Assembly (NCBI GenBank): GCA_009823505.1
Contig: VZQC01006874.1
Location: 285,348-349,347, forward strand
Origin: Rhizomys pruinosus
Taxonomy: Eukaryota; Chordata; Mammalia; Rodentia; Spalacidae
Direction: 5' to 3'
DNA length: 64,000 nt
Shown here: piece by piece, positions 35,215 through 45,954 of the stretch
How positions within the stretch are numbered: position 1 is the stretch's first letter
Layout of the letters: every line of letters begins with the position of its first letter
The notes under the pieces: generated by a model
Seen by the model: only the letters and a program-made list of their open reading frames with translations
Told to the model about the DNA's origin: nothing
Databases searched by the model: none
Program-made: the position numbers and the translations under genes

Positions 35215-35598
35215 AAGGATAGTTGTATGCCTTTAGAAACTGCGTTAATAGAAAAAAAAGAAACTGCATTAATGAAAATGTCATTGTGCTCCTGCCTGAC
35301 AAACAAAGCACATGTAATAATACTTTTCTATTGCACAGAAAACACATTTGGAGAATTTGGTTGCATTAACCATGCTACTATGATGTGAAGTGCATCCACT
35401 ACTTCTCCCAGTGTCTGCTGAAAGACCGTCCTTCCCAGGCACTGCACTGAACATGGTATGCAAAGCCAGATAAATCAAATAGCCCCAGTCAGGTGACATT
35501 TAAAGAATAGAAATGCTGACAGACAACTGTTCAAAATGTATGCCATATATTTTTGCCATTTCAGAATTTACAAGAACATTTAATCAATCAAGATCTTT
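35215..35598. other. Block 2 spacer, no gene
   Basis: A short duplicated stretch 'agaaactgc(g/a)ttaat(a/g)' occurs at 35236-35275. Nothing else recognised. Confidence 0.4.
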
Positions 35599-35611
35599 AA
35601 AATCACGGTTT

Positions 35612-35840
35612 TTTAATTTTTTTAATTTTATTATTTTTTATGTGTATGAGTGTACTGTCTGCATATAGGTTGGTGCACCCATGTTGTGCAATGCCTCGGA
35701 GGTCAGAAGAGGGCATCAGAGGCCTCTGGAACTGGAGTTAAAGATGGTCCTTACCCACCATGTGGGTGCTGGGAATCAAACCCCAGGTCCTCTGCAAAAG
35801 CAGTCAGGGCTCTCAACCACTGAGCCATCTCTCCAGCCCC
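35612..35840 (-). repeat. B2 SINE
   Basis: TSD aaaatcacggtttttt / aaaatcaggttttttt at about 35599-35614 and 35841-35856. Confidence 0.93.
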
Positions 35841-35856
35841 AAAATCAGGTTTTTTT

Positions 35857-36467
35857 TTTATAGTTAATGGTCTTAGCCTCAGAGAAGCAAGTCATCATAA
35901 CAGGTAACATGATAAGTAAATAAAGGTCATAGATGCATAGGAATTTGACTATAGACTTAATAAGCTGATGTGTTTTTACTAAGGTTATCATTCAGAAACT
36001 AACAAAGGTATACTTTATAGTTCACATTTTTCCCTCTTTCCTACAGAAGCTTCTCAGGCACACTCAAATGGCTTCCTGGAATCACTGATACAGCGCTGAA
36101 TCACTGAGGAGTTCCCAGTGGATTAGAATCAATGAAAAGAAGACGATGCTAATTCAGCAAATTTTCTTATATGAAGCACAGGTGAAATTTGCATTGAGTA
36201 ATTGTTTCTTTTCATCTCTTCTGATAAACTTTCTTCTATCCAATTTGGATAAGAAATTGCAACCCTGTAAGAAAACCAATGTAGATGTACATCCCACTGG
36301 AGTGTTAAAGTGTGTTCCTGTTAAGTCTAGGTATTCCCAGTGGAAATGGATCTTCCTGAGATCTGAAAAAAGAAGCAAAAATTTCACTCAACAAAAGTTT
36401 TATGATATCTGCTATGATTTATGAATGAAAATAACATTAATTTGGTACTTTTTAAATTCCATAAGAT
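35857..36467. other. Block 2 sequence upstream of OR2, no gene
   Basis: 36060-36460 aligns with 6410-6800 of block 1 ('gataaactttctt', 'atgaaaataa(c/t)at'). The 92-codon frame at 36146-36424 is not open in block 1. Confidence 0.55.
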
Positions 36468-36485
36468 AGGACACTATTTTTTAAA

Positions 36486-36689
36486 TTTTTTTAAATTTAT
36501 TATTTTCTATGTGTATGAGTGTACTGTCTGCATGTAGGTTGGTGCCACAGAAGTCAGAAGAGGGCATCCGATTCCCCTGGAACTGGAGCTAAAGACAGTT
36601 CTTAGCTGCCATGTGGGTGCTGGGAATCGAACCCAGGTCCTCTGCAAGAGCAGTCGGCACTCTTAACCACTGAGCCATCTCTCCAGTCC
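36486..36689 (-). repeat. B2 SINE
   Basis: Perfect 18-bp TSD aggacactattttttaaa at 36468-36485 and 36689-36706 (one base overlaps the element edge). Confidence 0.94.
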
Positions 36690-37271
36690 AGGACACTATT
36701 TTTTAAAACGTATTGTGTTCTCTACCACCCAAGATCTCACAGGACAAAGACATCTAAAAGACTTTCATTTCGAGTATGAGAAGTTCTGGCAAGAAACTAT
36801 GCAGAGTACTTCAGGCTTAAAAGGAGAAAACAGCTCTTCCTAGGAAATTTCGGAGACAGATTAATCGGCTGGAAAAAGAATTAGAATATATTCTAACCAT
36901 GATGACTTATGATATAAGACATGTATAATAAAGTGATTTCTTCTCCTAAAGGGATGGATCTTACACTCTCCAAACAGAAGCTGTGCGAGTGGTGATTCCA
37001 GTACCAGTACACTGACCATGTTCTCTGAGCAAAGGGAAGCAGTCAAGCACAAGGGAGCAATTTGTAACCTCGGCCTGATTAGCCCTGGGTCCTCATGTAC
37101 TGAAATACTCTGCTGCATAGACCAATGCTATAGTTTCACACTCTAGTCTGTATTAATCGACTAACAGCATTTTTCAGGGGTCAAACTCAGAAGCTTGCCC
37201 GTGCTACATGATCACGTGACCTATGAGCTGCACCTCCAGGTCCACACTAGATTTTTAAAATAGCTTCCCTG

Positions 37272-37898
37272 GTCTATGCTAAAGTAACCTACCATAACCA
37301 TTAGTGCTGCTTAAATACCTATATATCTAATTGCTTGTTCTTCATTAGTAGGATCGAAAGGTTATTCCTGGACAAACTGTCAGCCCATGAAAGGAAACAG
37401 CCAGAATTGACCAGAATCCAAGTCAACAGCTCCAGAGAGAGAGGACAGTTTTACTTCTCATCCACCTGTGCCCCTTTTCTAAGCCTAGGGAACAATCTGC
37501 GGAAGAGGGGGCGTGGTAGAATGTAAAGGCTGCGATTGGGGTGAACGGTGAAACTACAGCGATGTAGTCTGGACACTCATTTGATCAACTTGATTGAACA
37601 AACAACCTGTCACCCCCCACTGGATGGTGGGGCTGTAGGTGTTTGGGCACAACAGCCTGCAGATAGGTTTTGCATGAAGGATGCTTGTACTCATGGATTA
37701 TCACTTATAGCTAAAAATGAAAAAAAAAAAAACTGAGAGAAAGATGCAGGACAGTTATGGCAGAATGCATGATCTGGGATGGGGTGGGGGGGGGGGGGAA
37801 GGGAAAGGGAAATAAGCCTGAACTGAATTGGAAAAAATGTATGAAATGCACAAAGCATCAATAAAAAATTAATTAAAAAAAAAAAAAAAAAAAAAAAT
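37272..37898 (+). mobile_element. Unclassified retroposon, copy D (5' truncated, L1 tail)
   Basis: Perfect 15-bp TSD aaaatagcttccctg at 37257-37271 and 37899-37913. The body starts at 'gtctatgctaaagtaacc', inside the family, and ends 'aaaaatgaaaaaaa'. It is joined at the same place as in copy C to the L1-type tail (37732-37870, containing a G-run at 37786-37798), then poly(A). Confidence 0.92.
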
Positions 37899-38230
37899 AA
37901 AATAGCTTCCCTGTTACTGCACTCAGATCCATATCTGAGTGCTGGGAGGACCGCAATACACCATCTCTCCTTCCAGACATGGAAGCGTTGGAGCCAAAGG
38001 ACTGAGTGGTAACAATAAAATCATGACTCGAGCAAGCAGCAGAGCTAGAACTCAAACAAACAGTACATCGTTCTAACATAGTCATCTCCTATCTGAAGAA
38101 GAAAAAAGAAAACTGGATAGATGGAGCTCAATAGAAAAATCAGGAAATACAATCCTAGAGTGTAAGGGTTCAACCCATATTTCTCTTTGGACGTTTTGGG
38201 TTATGTTTGCTGTTTCTGTAGGTGAAAGGT

Positions 38231-39437
38231 ATGGAAGTGTTCAATACCAGTTCAGAAGAGCCCTTCGTTTTGGTGGGCTTCTCAGATTGGCCTCGCCTGA
38301 AATTTGTCTTTTTTTTCTTCATTTCTATTTTCTTTTTTTATTTTATTTTATTTATTTCGGTATGTGTATCAATGTACTGTCTGCATGCAGGTTTGTGCAC
38401 CCGTGTCGTGCAATGCTACGGAGGTCAGAAGAGGGTCTCAGATTCCCCTGGAACTGGAGTTCTCCTGGAATTGGAGTTTCAGACGGCTCTCGGCCGCAAT
38501 GTGGGTGCTGGGGATCGAACCCAGGTCCTCTGTAAGAGCGGTCGGCGCTCTTAACTGCTAGGCCATCTCTCCAGCCCCGTTTTCTACTCACTAACTCTCT
38601 TTGGCAACACCACCATCATTGTTCTTTCAAGAATGGACTCTCAACTGCACACTCCCATGTACTTCTTCCTCACCCACCTCTCCATGTACTTCTTCCTCAC
38701 CCACCTCTCCTTCCTGGACCTCTGCTACACCACCAGCACTGTGCCCTAGCTCCCGATCAACCTTCATGGACTAGACAGGACCATCAGCTATGGAAGGTGT
38801 GTGGCCCAGCTCCTCATTTTTCTTGCCCTGGCCTCCACAGAGTGTGTGCTATTAGGGGTCATGGCCTTTGACCGCTATGCTGCTGTGCGTCATCCACTAC
38901 ACGACCATTATGCACTCTCAACTGTGCCGAGCATTGGCCATCATTTCCTGAGTGAGAGGTCTTGTGAACTCTGTGATTCAGAACAGGCCATGCCTCTCTG
39001 TGGCCATCGACTGAATCGCTTCTGTGAAATGCTCATATTCCTAAAGTTGGCTTGTGAGGAAACAAACAAACAAACAAAAACAGAATCCAAGATGTTTGTG
39101 GCCCGAACTGTATTCTTGGTCTTTCCCGCAACACTTAATATTAGGTTCCTACACTCACATTGCCAAGGCGGTGCTGAAGGTCAAGTAAATGGCTGGGCAC
39201 AGAAAGGCTTTTGGGACATGCGGGTCCCACATCCTGGTTGTTTCTCTGTTCTATGGCTCAGCCATTTACACGTACCTTCAACCCATCCACATGTACTCTG
39301 AGAACAAGGGGAAGTTTGTCGCCCTTTTTTATACTATCTTTACACCAATGCTCAATCCTGTAATTTACACTCTGAGGAACAAGGATGTGAAGGGAGCTCT
39401 ATGGAAGGTATTAGGGAGAGGCACAGACTCAGGGTAG
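38231..39437 (+). pseudogene. Olfactory receptor pseudogene (family 2-like), OR2
   Basis: Starts ATGGAAGTGTTCAATACC, colinear with the intact OR3, and ends in the common [21 protein letters not shown] and stop. It is broken in many places. A B2 is inserted in the TM1 codons (38333-38578). A 27-base unit coding MYFFLTHLS is duplicated in tandem (38657-38710). The Gln codon of TVPQ is TAG (about 38748). About 3 bases are lost near PLHY, and the segment after 'ISS' has a TGG to TGA stop and a deletion of the TM4-TM5 linker (about 38945-38990). A (caaa)n expansion follows LACEE (39060-39080), and the frame shifts near 39175. Before the ATG, 'tttgctgtttctgtag' is a plausible splice acceptor for an upstream untranslated exon. 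Not a functional receptor. Confidence 0.95.
38333..38578 (-). repeat. B2 SINE disrupting OR2
   Basis: Long-variant reverse B2 inserted between the codons for 'FFISIF' and 'YSLTLFGNT'. Short TSD attttct / gttttct (38326-38332 and 38579-38585). It is little diverged, so the insertion is younger than the OR duplications. Confidence 0.95.
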
Positions 39438-40785
39438 GAAGGAGAAGGGCCAGTAAGTTCTTCTTATAGCTTTCATATTCTGAAACTCATCCGGATCTTT
39501 GTGACTAGCTAACAGCTCTCAGTTATCTTCGAGTTTTAGTGCCTTCATTTTGGAGAAGTGGGAAGTGGGAAGAGAACCTTGAGGTTCTCTCTAATTCAGC
39601 ATTGGAGAATGAAAGTTCATTAATGTCACAACCTTCCTTTGGATGCTTGGGAAGACTGTGTGCTCTGGCCACATGTAGTGAAGATGCTTATCCTAAATGC
39701 AAAGGACTTAAGTTCACTTCTGGCTTTCTGATTAAACTGGGCCCCTGGCCTCACTCCATCACAGCTCAGCGCCTCTTTCCATGATTTTTGAAGGTAGTTA
39801 TTCTCCTAACCGTTTATTGGAAAATCTCACCAACTTCACCAAGAAACCGCATCATGTTTCCTGGTGCCAAAGAGAAGAGATTTCCATGTAAGAGAAAGAT
39901 CAGCAGAACCATGAGCCACGAGGCAGTAATGTAAGAAAGAGCGAATGGGTGCAGTATAAATGAAACAACAAAGAAGTCCGTCCTGTGGGGAGATGGGCGA
40001 AATGCCACCGGCCCTAGACCAAAGTGCAGAGACAGTGGGTTCTGCATAGTCTCCCACTGTGGTTTTCCATGAATTTAAATGATGGCTCACGGGACCTCCT
40101 GAACAACTCAGTCTCATACTGGCACTCTATATTTTATTTATTTATAAATTTATTGCATAAATATTAAAACAAAATATTATAAGTATTTTGTTTGTCTTAG
40201 ATAACTTATATTGTTTAGCCAACTGCAATATTTGTACACATTGTACAAGAAGGAGAGAGTCCTTCGTATGTCCCAACAAAATTAGTACAAGGCTGTTTGT
40301 TTAACAAGTTTAATTAAATTTCCATGTGCACTGGGATCCTCAGGACAGAACGACTTCACAAAAAAGAAATCTCACCTAAGCAAGATGCTTTTCTACAGGA
40401 CAAAGATTTCTGGATTAGAGTCACAAACCCCAGGGATATCATTAAAAGATATGAAGATGTAAAAGCTAGTTTAAGATAATTGTTACTTCAATGAGTTTAT
40501 TTATTTGCGTTCATTATAACCCCAGTAACTGGTCTCTGATGATTAAGTCTATTTTCCCATTTTGGTATTGTGAGATTGGCCTTACAGCTTGCTGTCTTAT
40601 TAAGGTTACATTTCCTCAAGTGGTCAGCTTCAGATCATCTATATTCTTATTCAGCTTATTCTGAACTTGCAAAGTCTTAATCCTTTCAATGTATATGGAA
40701 TACAGTGTGGATATGTCAATGCAAGTGGATGCATTGTTTATTTGATCAGATCAAGTAATGACATATTCCTCATCTTAAAACTTTA
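39438..40785. other. OR2 3' flank, no gene
   Basis: Block sequence aligning with the 3' flanks of OR1 and OR3, and from 40200 with 12960-13560 of block 1. Short frames on both strands have no support. Confidence 0.6.
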
Positions 40786-40802
40786 AAATTTATCTATTTT
40801 TT

Positions 40803-40952
40803 TGCCAGGCGTGGTGGCATACACCTTTAATCCTAGCACTTGAGAGGTAGAGGCAGGTGGATCTTTGTGAGTTCAAGGCCAGCCTGGTCTACAAAGTGAG
40901 TTCCTGGACAGCTGGGGCTACAGGGAGACCCTGTCTCAAAAAGACCAAAAAA
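40803..40952 (+). repeat. B1 SINE
   Basis: TSD aaaatttatctattttt at 40786-40802 and 40953-40969. Confidence 0.95.
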
Positions 40953-41062
40953 AAATTTATCTATTTTTGAAGTAAGCAAGTGTTTTCAACTAACAACATC
41001 CAACTGCTCTAGGACACTAGAAATAATTTTTTCTCTGCAATGATGCTACTGTACCCATTAAC

Positions 41063-41071
<9 letters not shown>

Positions 41072-41117
<46 letters not shown>
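41072..41117. repeat. (CT)n microsatellite
   Basis: About 22 uninterrupted CT units. The aligned block 1 site (13745-13765) has only 'ctcttctttctcc', so the run expanded after duplication. Confidence 0.95.
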
Positions 41118-41121
<4 letters not shown>

Positions 41122-41260
41122 CTGAGATACATTTTCTTTTCAACAGTCAAACCATAAGCTAATTGATTAGTCTGAGATGTGCAATGAGTGACCATGCACA
41201 TACACATGCACTTTTTAGAAATAAAATTTAAAAAATCAAACTAGACTGTATTTTTTGTCT

Positions 41261-41954
41261 CTATAAGTTCAATTAGGTGTTTTGTATTTTCCATGGGGCA
41301 TAGGTGAAAGCACACTGAGGCTGGCTGTAGAATGATAATAGAAAAATAACGGAAACCTCCTTGGTGCATTCCTTGGTGCATTCCTTGGTGCATGGTGACA
41401 GGAGAGGTAGAACATCACAGCCTGGCTATCCATGATCACCTGTGGAGTGGAGACCACAACTGGCCCTTAGGGGAGGTGGGAGGTACATTCTAGAGAATTG
41501 GTCCTTCCAATACAGAATCTGCAAAGTACAGAGACCTCCCTTGTCCATAGAACAAGGTTAACACAGAGGCAAAGCCACTGCTATGTACAACCTCTACCTT
41601 AGGGGCCGGGGCAGTGGGGAATACAGCCTCTCAGAGAAAGCCAAAACTGCTGCTTGACATCGGGAAGTCCTCCATCCTCCAATCTGCTGCACCATTAGTC
41701 TACAACAGAGGAATGTGGGATGATGACTCACAGTAGGAAACGGTTGCTCCAGGTTCATGGAAGGGGATCACAGCTCCAGCTCACAAGAGGGGACCACAGC
41801 TCAGCCCCACAAGAGGGGACCACAGCCCCAGCTGGTTTGAGCTTGTAAGGGTCTTATGGAAGCTGTCACTGTTGATGAGAGGTCATGTGCATAACTGACC
41901 AGCTATCTGGAAAGCTGTCTCCTGGTGGTCATCCACCACCTCTGGCTCTTGCAG
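41261..41954. other. Spacer with short tandem repeats, no gene
   Basis: Contains three copies of a 12-base unit (ccttggtgcatt, 41360-41394). At about 41757-41830 there are roughly 2.5 copies of a ~32-base unit (core 'acaagaggggaccacagc'). The rest is not recognised and no long frame is present. Confidence 0.55.
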
Positions 41955-42295
41955 AAGCTTCCTATACACCAACCACAAACATACTGAGAAAGAAATCCGG
42001 GAAATGATCGCATGCAGCACAGCCTCCAACTCCATGAAATATCTTGGAATAAATCTAACAAGGGACATGAGGACCTATACAATAAAAGCTTTAAGACACT
42101 GAAGAAAGAGATTGAAGAAGATGCCAGAAAATAGGAAGGTCTCCCATGCTCAGAGATCAGTAGGATTAAAACTGTGAAAATAGCCCTCCTTCCAAAAGTT
42201 ATCTACAAATTTAATGCAATACCCATTAAAATTCCATTACAATTCTTCACAGAAATTGAAAAAATAATATCAAATTTCATACTATTTCAAATTTC
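41955..42295 (+). mobile_element. LINE-1 ORF2 fragment
   Basis: Degraded ORF2 codons for the region around 'KYLGINLTK' and 'KTLKKEIEED', and 'FNAIPIKIP'-like codons at 42215-42240. Both ends are missing. Confidence 0.82.
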
Positions 42296-42475
42296 ATACT
42301 ATTATTTTTAATAAACTGTTCTACAAGAATGTGAAAATCATCACTATATTACTACAAGGTGAATTTGCCATTCATTCCCTTTTCAAATTCTCCAACCTAC
42401 ACAAAATTTTCCAATCTAATCATGTTATTTTTTAAAGAAAGCACTAATAATAAAATATTTTAAAAGTTAAAAATT

Positions 42476-42734
42476 GGGGGCAAGAGAGATGGCTCAGTGG
42501 TTAAGAGCATCAACTGCTCTTACAGAAGTTCGATTCCCAGCACCCACATGGCGTCTAAGAACCATCTTTAAGCCATGCGTGGTGGCTCACGCCTTTAATC
42601 CTAACACTCAGGAGGCAGAGGCAGGTGAATCTCTGTGAGTTCAAGGCCAGTCTGGTCTATAGAGTGAGTTCCAGGCCAGCTGTGGCTATATAAGAAGACC
42701 CTGTCTTAAAAAAAAAAAGACCCTGTCTCAAAAA
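42476..42734 (+). mobile_element. Composite B2-B1 SINE, copy i
   Basis: The B2 5' half (ggggcaagagagatggctcag to aagaaccatcttta) is joined directly to a near-complete B1 (agccatgcgtggtggctcacgcc) and poly(A) with a repeated 'gaccctgtct' segment. TSD aaaagttaaaaatt / aaaagttaaaaaat at 42462-42475 and 42735-42748 encloses the whole unit. Confidence 0.9.
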
Positions 42735-42949
42735 AAAAGTTAAAAAATCAAACTAAAGATAAGGAGTAACTTACAATGTATACAACCAATCCTATGAATC
42801 CTTTGGGCTAAGCTGGTTAACCCAGGAGCTCTTGGCTGAGCATGTATCACTCCTTGATGGCCTTCACTGACCATTTTGAAATGTATTTTCACTCATTTGT
42901 ACTCCTTCTTTCGAAAAGTCTATTCGTATTATGTGTTTGCTTTAAATTA

Positions 42950-43204
42950 GATTATTTCTTTTTGTTTTTGAGTTTTTGTGTTCCTTATAATGGAGGGTAT
43001 AAAGGCTTAGATTCATTTTGACAAGTATTTTCTCTTATTCTGTAGGTTGAATCTTCAGTGTGTTGTTTGTTTTCATAGCTGTGCAGAAGCTTTTTATTTT
43101 ACTATAATCCCATTTGTTAGTTTTTACTTTTGTTTCCTCTGCTTCTAAAGTTAAATTGAAAAATCTTTGCCTATACTAGTATCATTCAATACATTTTAAT
43201 GTTG
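42950..43204 (-). mobile_element. LINE-1 fragment
   Basis: Antisense old L1 ORF2 ('gctgtgcagaagctttttatt', 'cccatttgttagtttttac'). 61760-61960 is a similar fragment. Confidence 0.75.
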
Positions 43205-43861
43205 GAGCTCCTTGTACCTGTGGATCCGGGACTTGGATCTGTGACCAGCAATTGAAGGGGGTCTTACACACAGGTACAGAGGCTGCAGAGAAGTCCAGTT
43301 GCTGCTACATTGCTTGAAGCAGCAAAGTATCTGAAACAGCCCTGTTTGTCTTTGGTGGCACATTTAGTACTTGAAATTATAAGTAGCAATTAAAGTCAGC
43401 AAACTCCCAATTGGTATTGGTCAGAGAGTTCTGTCACAGCAATTGAAAGTAAACTAGAACACCTTGGTAATTCTAAATCCAGGGACGTTGATAATAAAGA
43501 CTGGTCATTATAACTCTACTCCTTGTTAACCTGAAGCCTAAACATAGCAATTTCAAACCATCTGACTCCATCAAAAGTCTCATATTCATTTCATAGTGCA
43601 AAATGCTTTCCATCCATCCCCATGGGTCTTAATAGTCTTAACAGTTCCAAAACTGTTCAAAATCTCAGGTTCCAATTCTCCCGTGAGACTCAAAGCAAAC
43701 TCCTAGCTATGAGCCACTGTGAAAATTGAAGAACAATTTACATACTTCCAATGTATAATGGCAAAGAATGAACATTCCTATTCCAGAAAGGAGTGAAAGC
43801 ATAGAAAGAACAAAGGAAATCAAAGCAAGACTGAAACCCAGAAGACCACGCATTAAAACAA
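43205..43861. repeat. Unclassified repeat shared with right end of window
   Basis: 43510-43740 resembles 63430-63480 plus 63750-63960 ('cat(a/t)atgcaaaatg', 'acagttccaa', 'agactc/agcctc ... ctcctagct'). It is probably the same dispersed repeat. 43205-43500 also looks repeat-like but I have no match inside the window. Confidence 0.5.
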
Positions 43862-44022
43862 GTGACTCGGGCATGGTGGCACAGGCCTTTAATCCCAGCC
43901 CTCAGGAGGCAGAGGCAGGTGGATTCTTGTGTTCAAGGCCAACCTGGTCTACAGAGTGAGCTCCAGGCCAGCTGGGGATATAGGGAGACCCCGTCTCAAA
44001 AAAAAAAAAAAAAAAAAAAAAC
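43862..44022 (+). repeat. B1 SINE
   Basis: 'gggcatggtggcacaggcc' start and a long A-tail (43999-44021). Confidence 0.93.
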
Positions 44023-44558
44023 CCAACATGTGACTCATGTGAAATTACCAAGGTTAATAAATATATTTTTAAAAACTATAACTCAGGGTCAAGCATCCTA
44101 GTCACCTGATGGTATGTTTTGGATTCCAATGGGTATGGGCATCTTGTAAGCAATATATTTTCATATTTAAGTGTTTTGAAAAGTACGAAAAGTAATATAG
44201 TCAGGCATGAATTACAGCTATGTTTGGTGATGTATGGTTTTTAGACTTCATTACTATAGAAACATGACAGAATGGACTTAGGGAAACCACCTTCGTATGA
44301 TTTTTATTGCTCCTAGCTTATAAACCTGGACAGTAAGCTACTACACTGAGTCCTCTGGGAAACTGCAAGACAATGTTATTTCTGTCTATAAATGTATGTA
44401 CAAACAGAAAAGGCACAGTAAAAACAACAGACAATAGAAAATTTTTAACTCTAATCTATGGGATTGCCATCCATTATTCATGTCATGATCATTAACTAAA
44501 ACATTTTGTGGCTGACAACAATACGGTATAAATTTTTTTGATTAAAATCCTATAGAAG

Positions 44559-44694
44559 CTGGACATGGTGGTTCACACCTTTAATCCCGGGACTTGGGAG
44601 GCAGAGGCAGGCACCTCTGAGTTCAAGTCCAGCCTGGTCTACAGAGTGAGTTCCAGGACAGCTGGGGCTACAGGGAGACCCTATCTCAAAAAAA
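44559..44694 (+). repeat. B1 SINE
   Basis: Perfect 15-bp TSD aaaatcctatagaag at 44544-44558 and 44695-44709. 44023-44543 is spacer with nothing recognised. Confidence 0.95.
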
Positions 44695-45450
44695 AAAATC
44701 CTATAGAAGAATTTTTAAATCTTTTTATTTTTGAAAATTTCAAACATGCATACAATTAAATATGGTCCTCTTAAGAGGCTGAAGGAGGGTCATAAATCTG
44801 AGGCCAATCGACTTTAAAGTGGAACCCTTTCTCAAAGCCAACAACAAAAGTAGAATCACTAAGTGCTACGAATAACAGCAAGTGCCACCATGCCAAGTAT
44901 AACCTTCCTTTGATTCTAAGCCCTTTCCCTGACATCACTGACTAACCAGTTGGTAGTTTGATCTCAGACATAATCGCCTATCACTTCTGCTATTCAATTT
45001 TCAACAAAGATTGCAAAATATACATGGGAGAAAAGACAGCATTTTCAGAAAATGATGCCAGATAAACTGAATGTCTATGTAAAGAAGACTGAAGCTAGAT
45101 TTTTATTTCCCACCATGCATAAAACTCTACTCCAAATCTACTCCAACTTCAACATAAAATCTGAAACCTTAAAACTTCTAAAGAAATAAGTAAGATACAC
45201 TCTATAAAATATAGGCATAAGCAGGAACTTTCTTAATGGGACTCCATCTGCTCAGAAATAAGGCCAACAATTGACCAATAGGAACTCGTGAAACTAAAAG
45301 TTTCTGTACAGCCAAGGAAATAAGCAGAAAGGTAGCCCACAGAATAGGAGAAAAATCTTTGCCACATCTGACAGAGATGAATATCTAAAATATACAGAGA
45401 ACTCAAAAACAGATCATCAAGAAAACAACCCATTAAGAAAATAGGCTATA

Positions 45451-45630
45451 AGCCAGGGGTGGTGGCTCACGCCTTTAATCCCAGCACTCGGGAGGCAGAG
45501 GCAGAGGCAGGCGGATCTCTGTGAGTTCAAAGCCAGCCTGGTCTACAGAGCGAGCTCCAGGCTAGCTGGGACTAAAAAGAGACCCTGTCTCAAAAATACA
45601 AAAAAAAAAAAAAAAAGGAAGAAAAGAAAA
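45451..45630 (+). repeat. B1 SINE
   Basis: TSD gaaaataggctata at 45437-45450 and 45631-45644. Confidence 0.95.
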
Positions 45631-45671
45631 GAAAATAGGCTATAGCAACAACAACAACAAAATCTTTAAAA

Positions 45672-45812
45672 GCCTAGTGTGATGATCCACTCCTTTAGTC
45701 CAACTTTAATCCTGGAAAGTGGGAGGCAGAAAGAGGCAGATTTCTATGAGTTCCAGGTCTACACAGCAAGTTCCAGACCAGCTAGTGTCACATAGACCCT
45801 GTCTCTAAAGGT
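45672..45812 (+). repeat. Diverged B1 SINE
   Basis: Old B1 with 'gaggcagaaagaggcag' and 'catagaccctgtctctaaag'. Heavily mutated start. Confidence 0.8.
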
Positions 45813-45954
45813 GATGGGGGTGGGGGGATGGCACTCACTGATCAGAGAATTCTCAAAAGAAGAAATATGATGGCTAATAAATGCAAATTAAACCTACTTG
45901 GAGATTTCATCTCACCCCATTCAGAATGGCTACCATCCAGAAACCAAATGATAA

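Larger units (their letters stand above)
27100..41260 (+). other. Duplicated OR block 2
   Basis: Most complete copy of the OR block. The part left of 29030 aligns with block 3: 27360-27530 with 51920-52070, and 27690-28160 with 52390-52900 ('gaggagcctaga', 'cttcaagtgag'). The part right of 29300 aligns with block 1. The block carries retroposon copies C and D, an inverted L1 and several B1/B2 that the other blocks lack. Confidence 0.75.
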
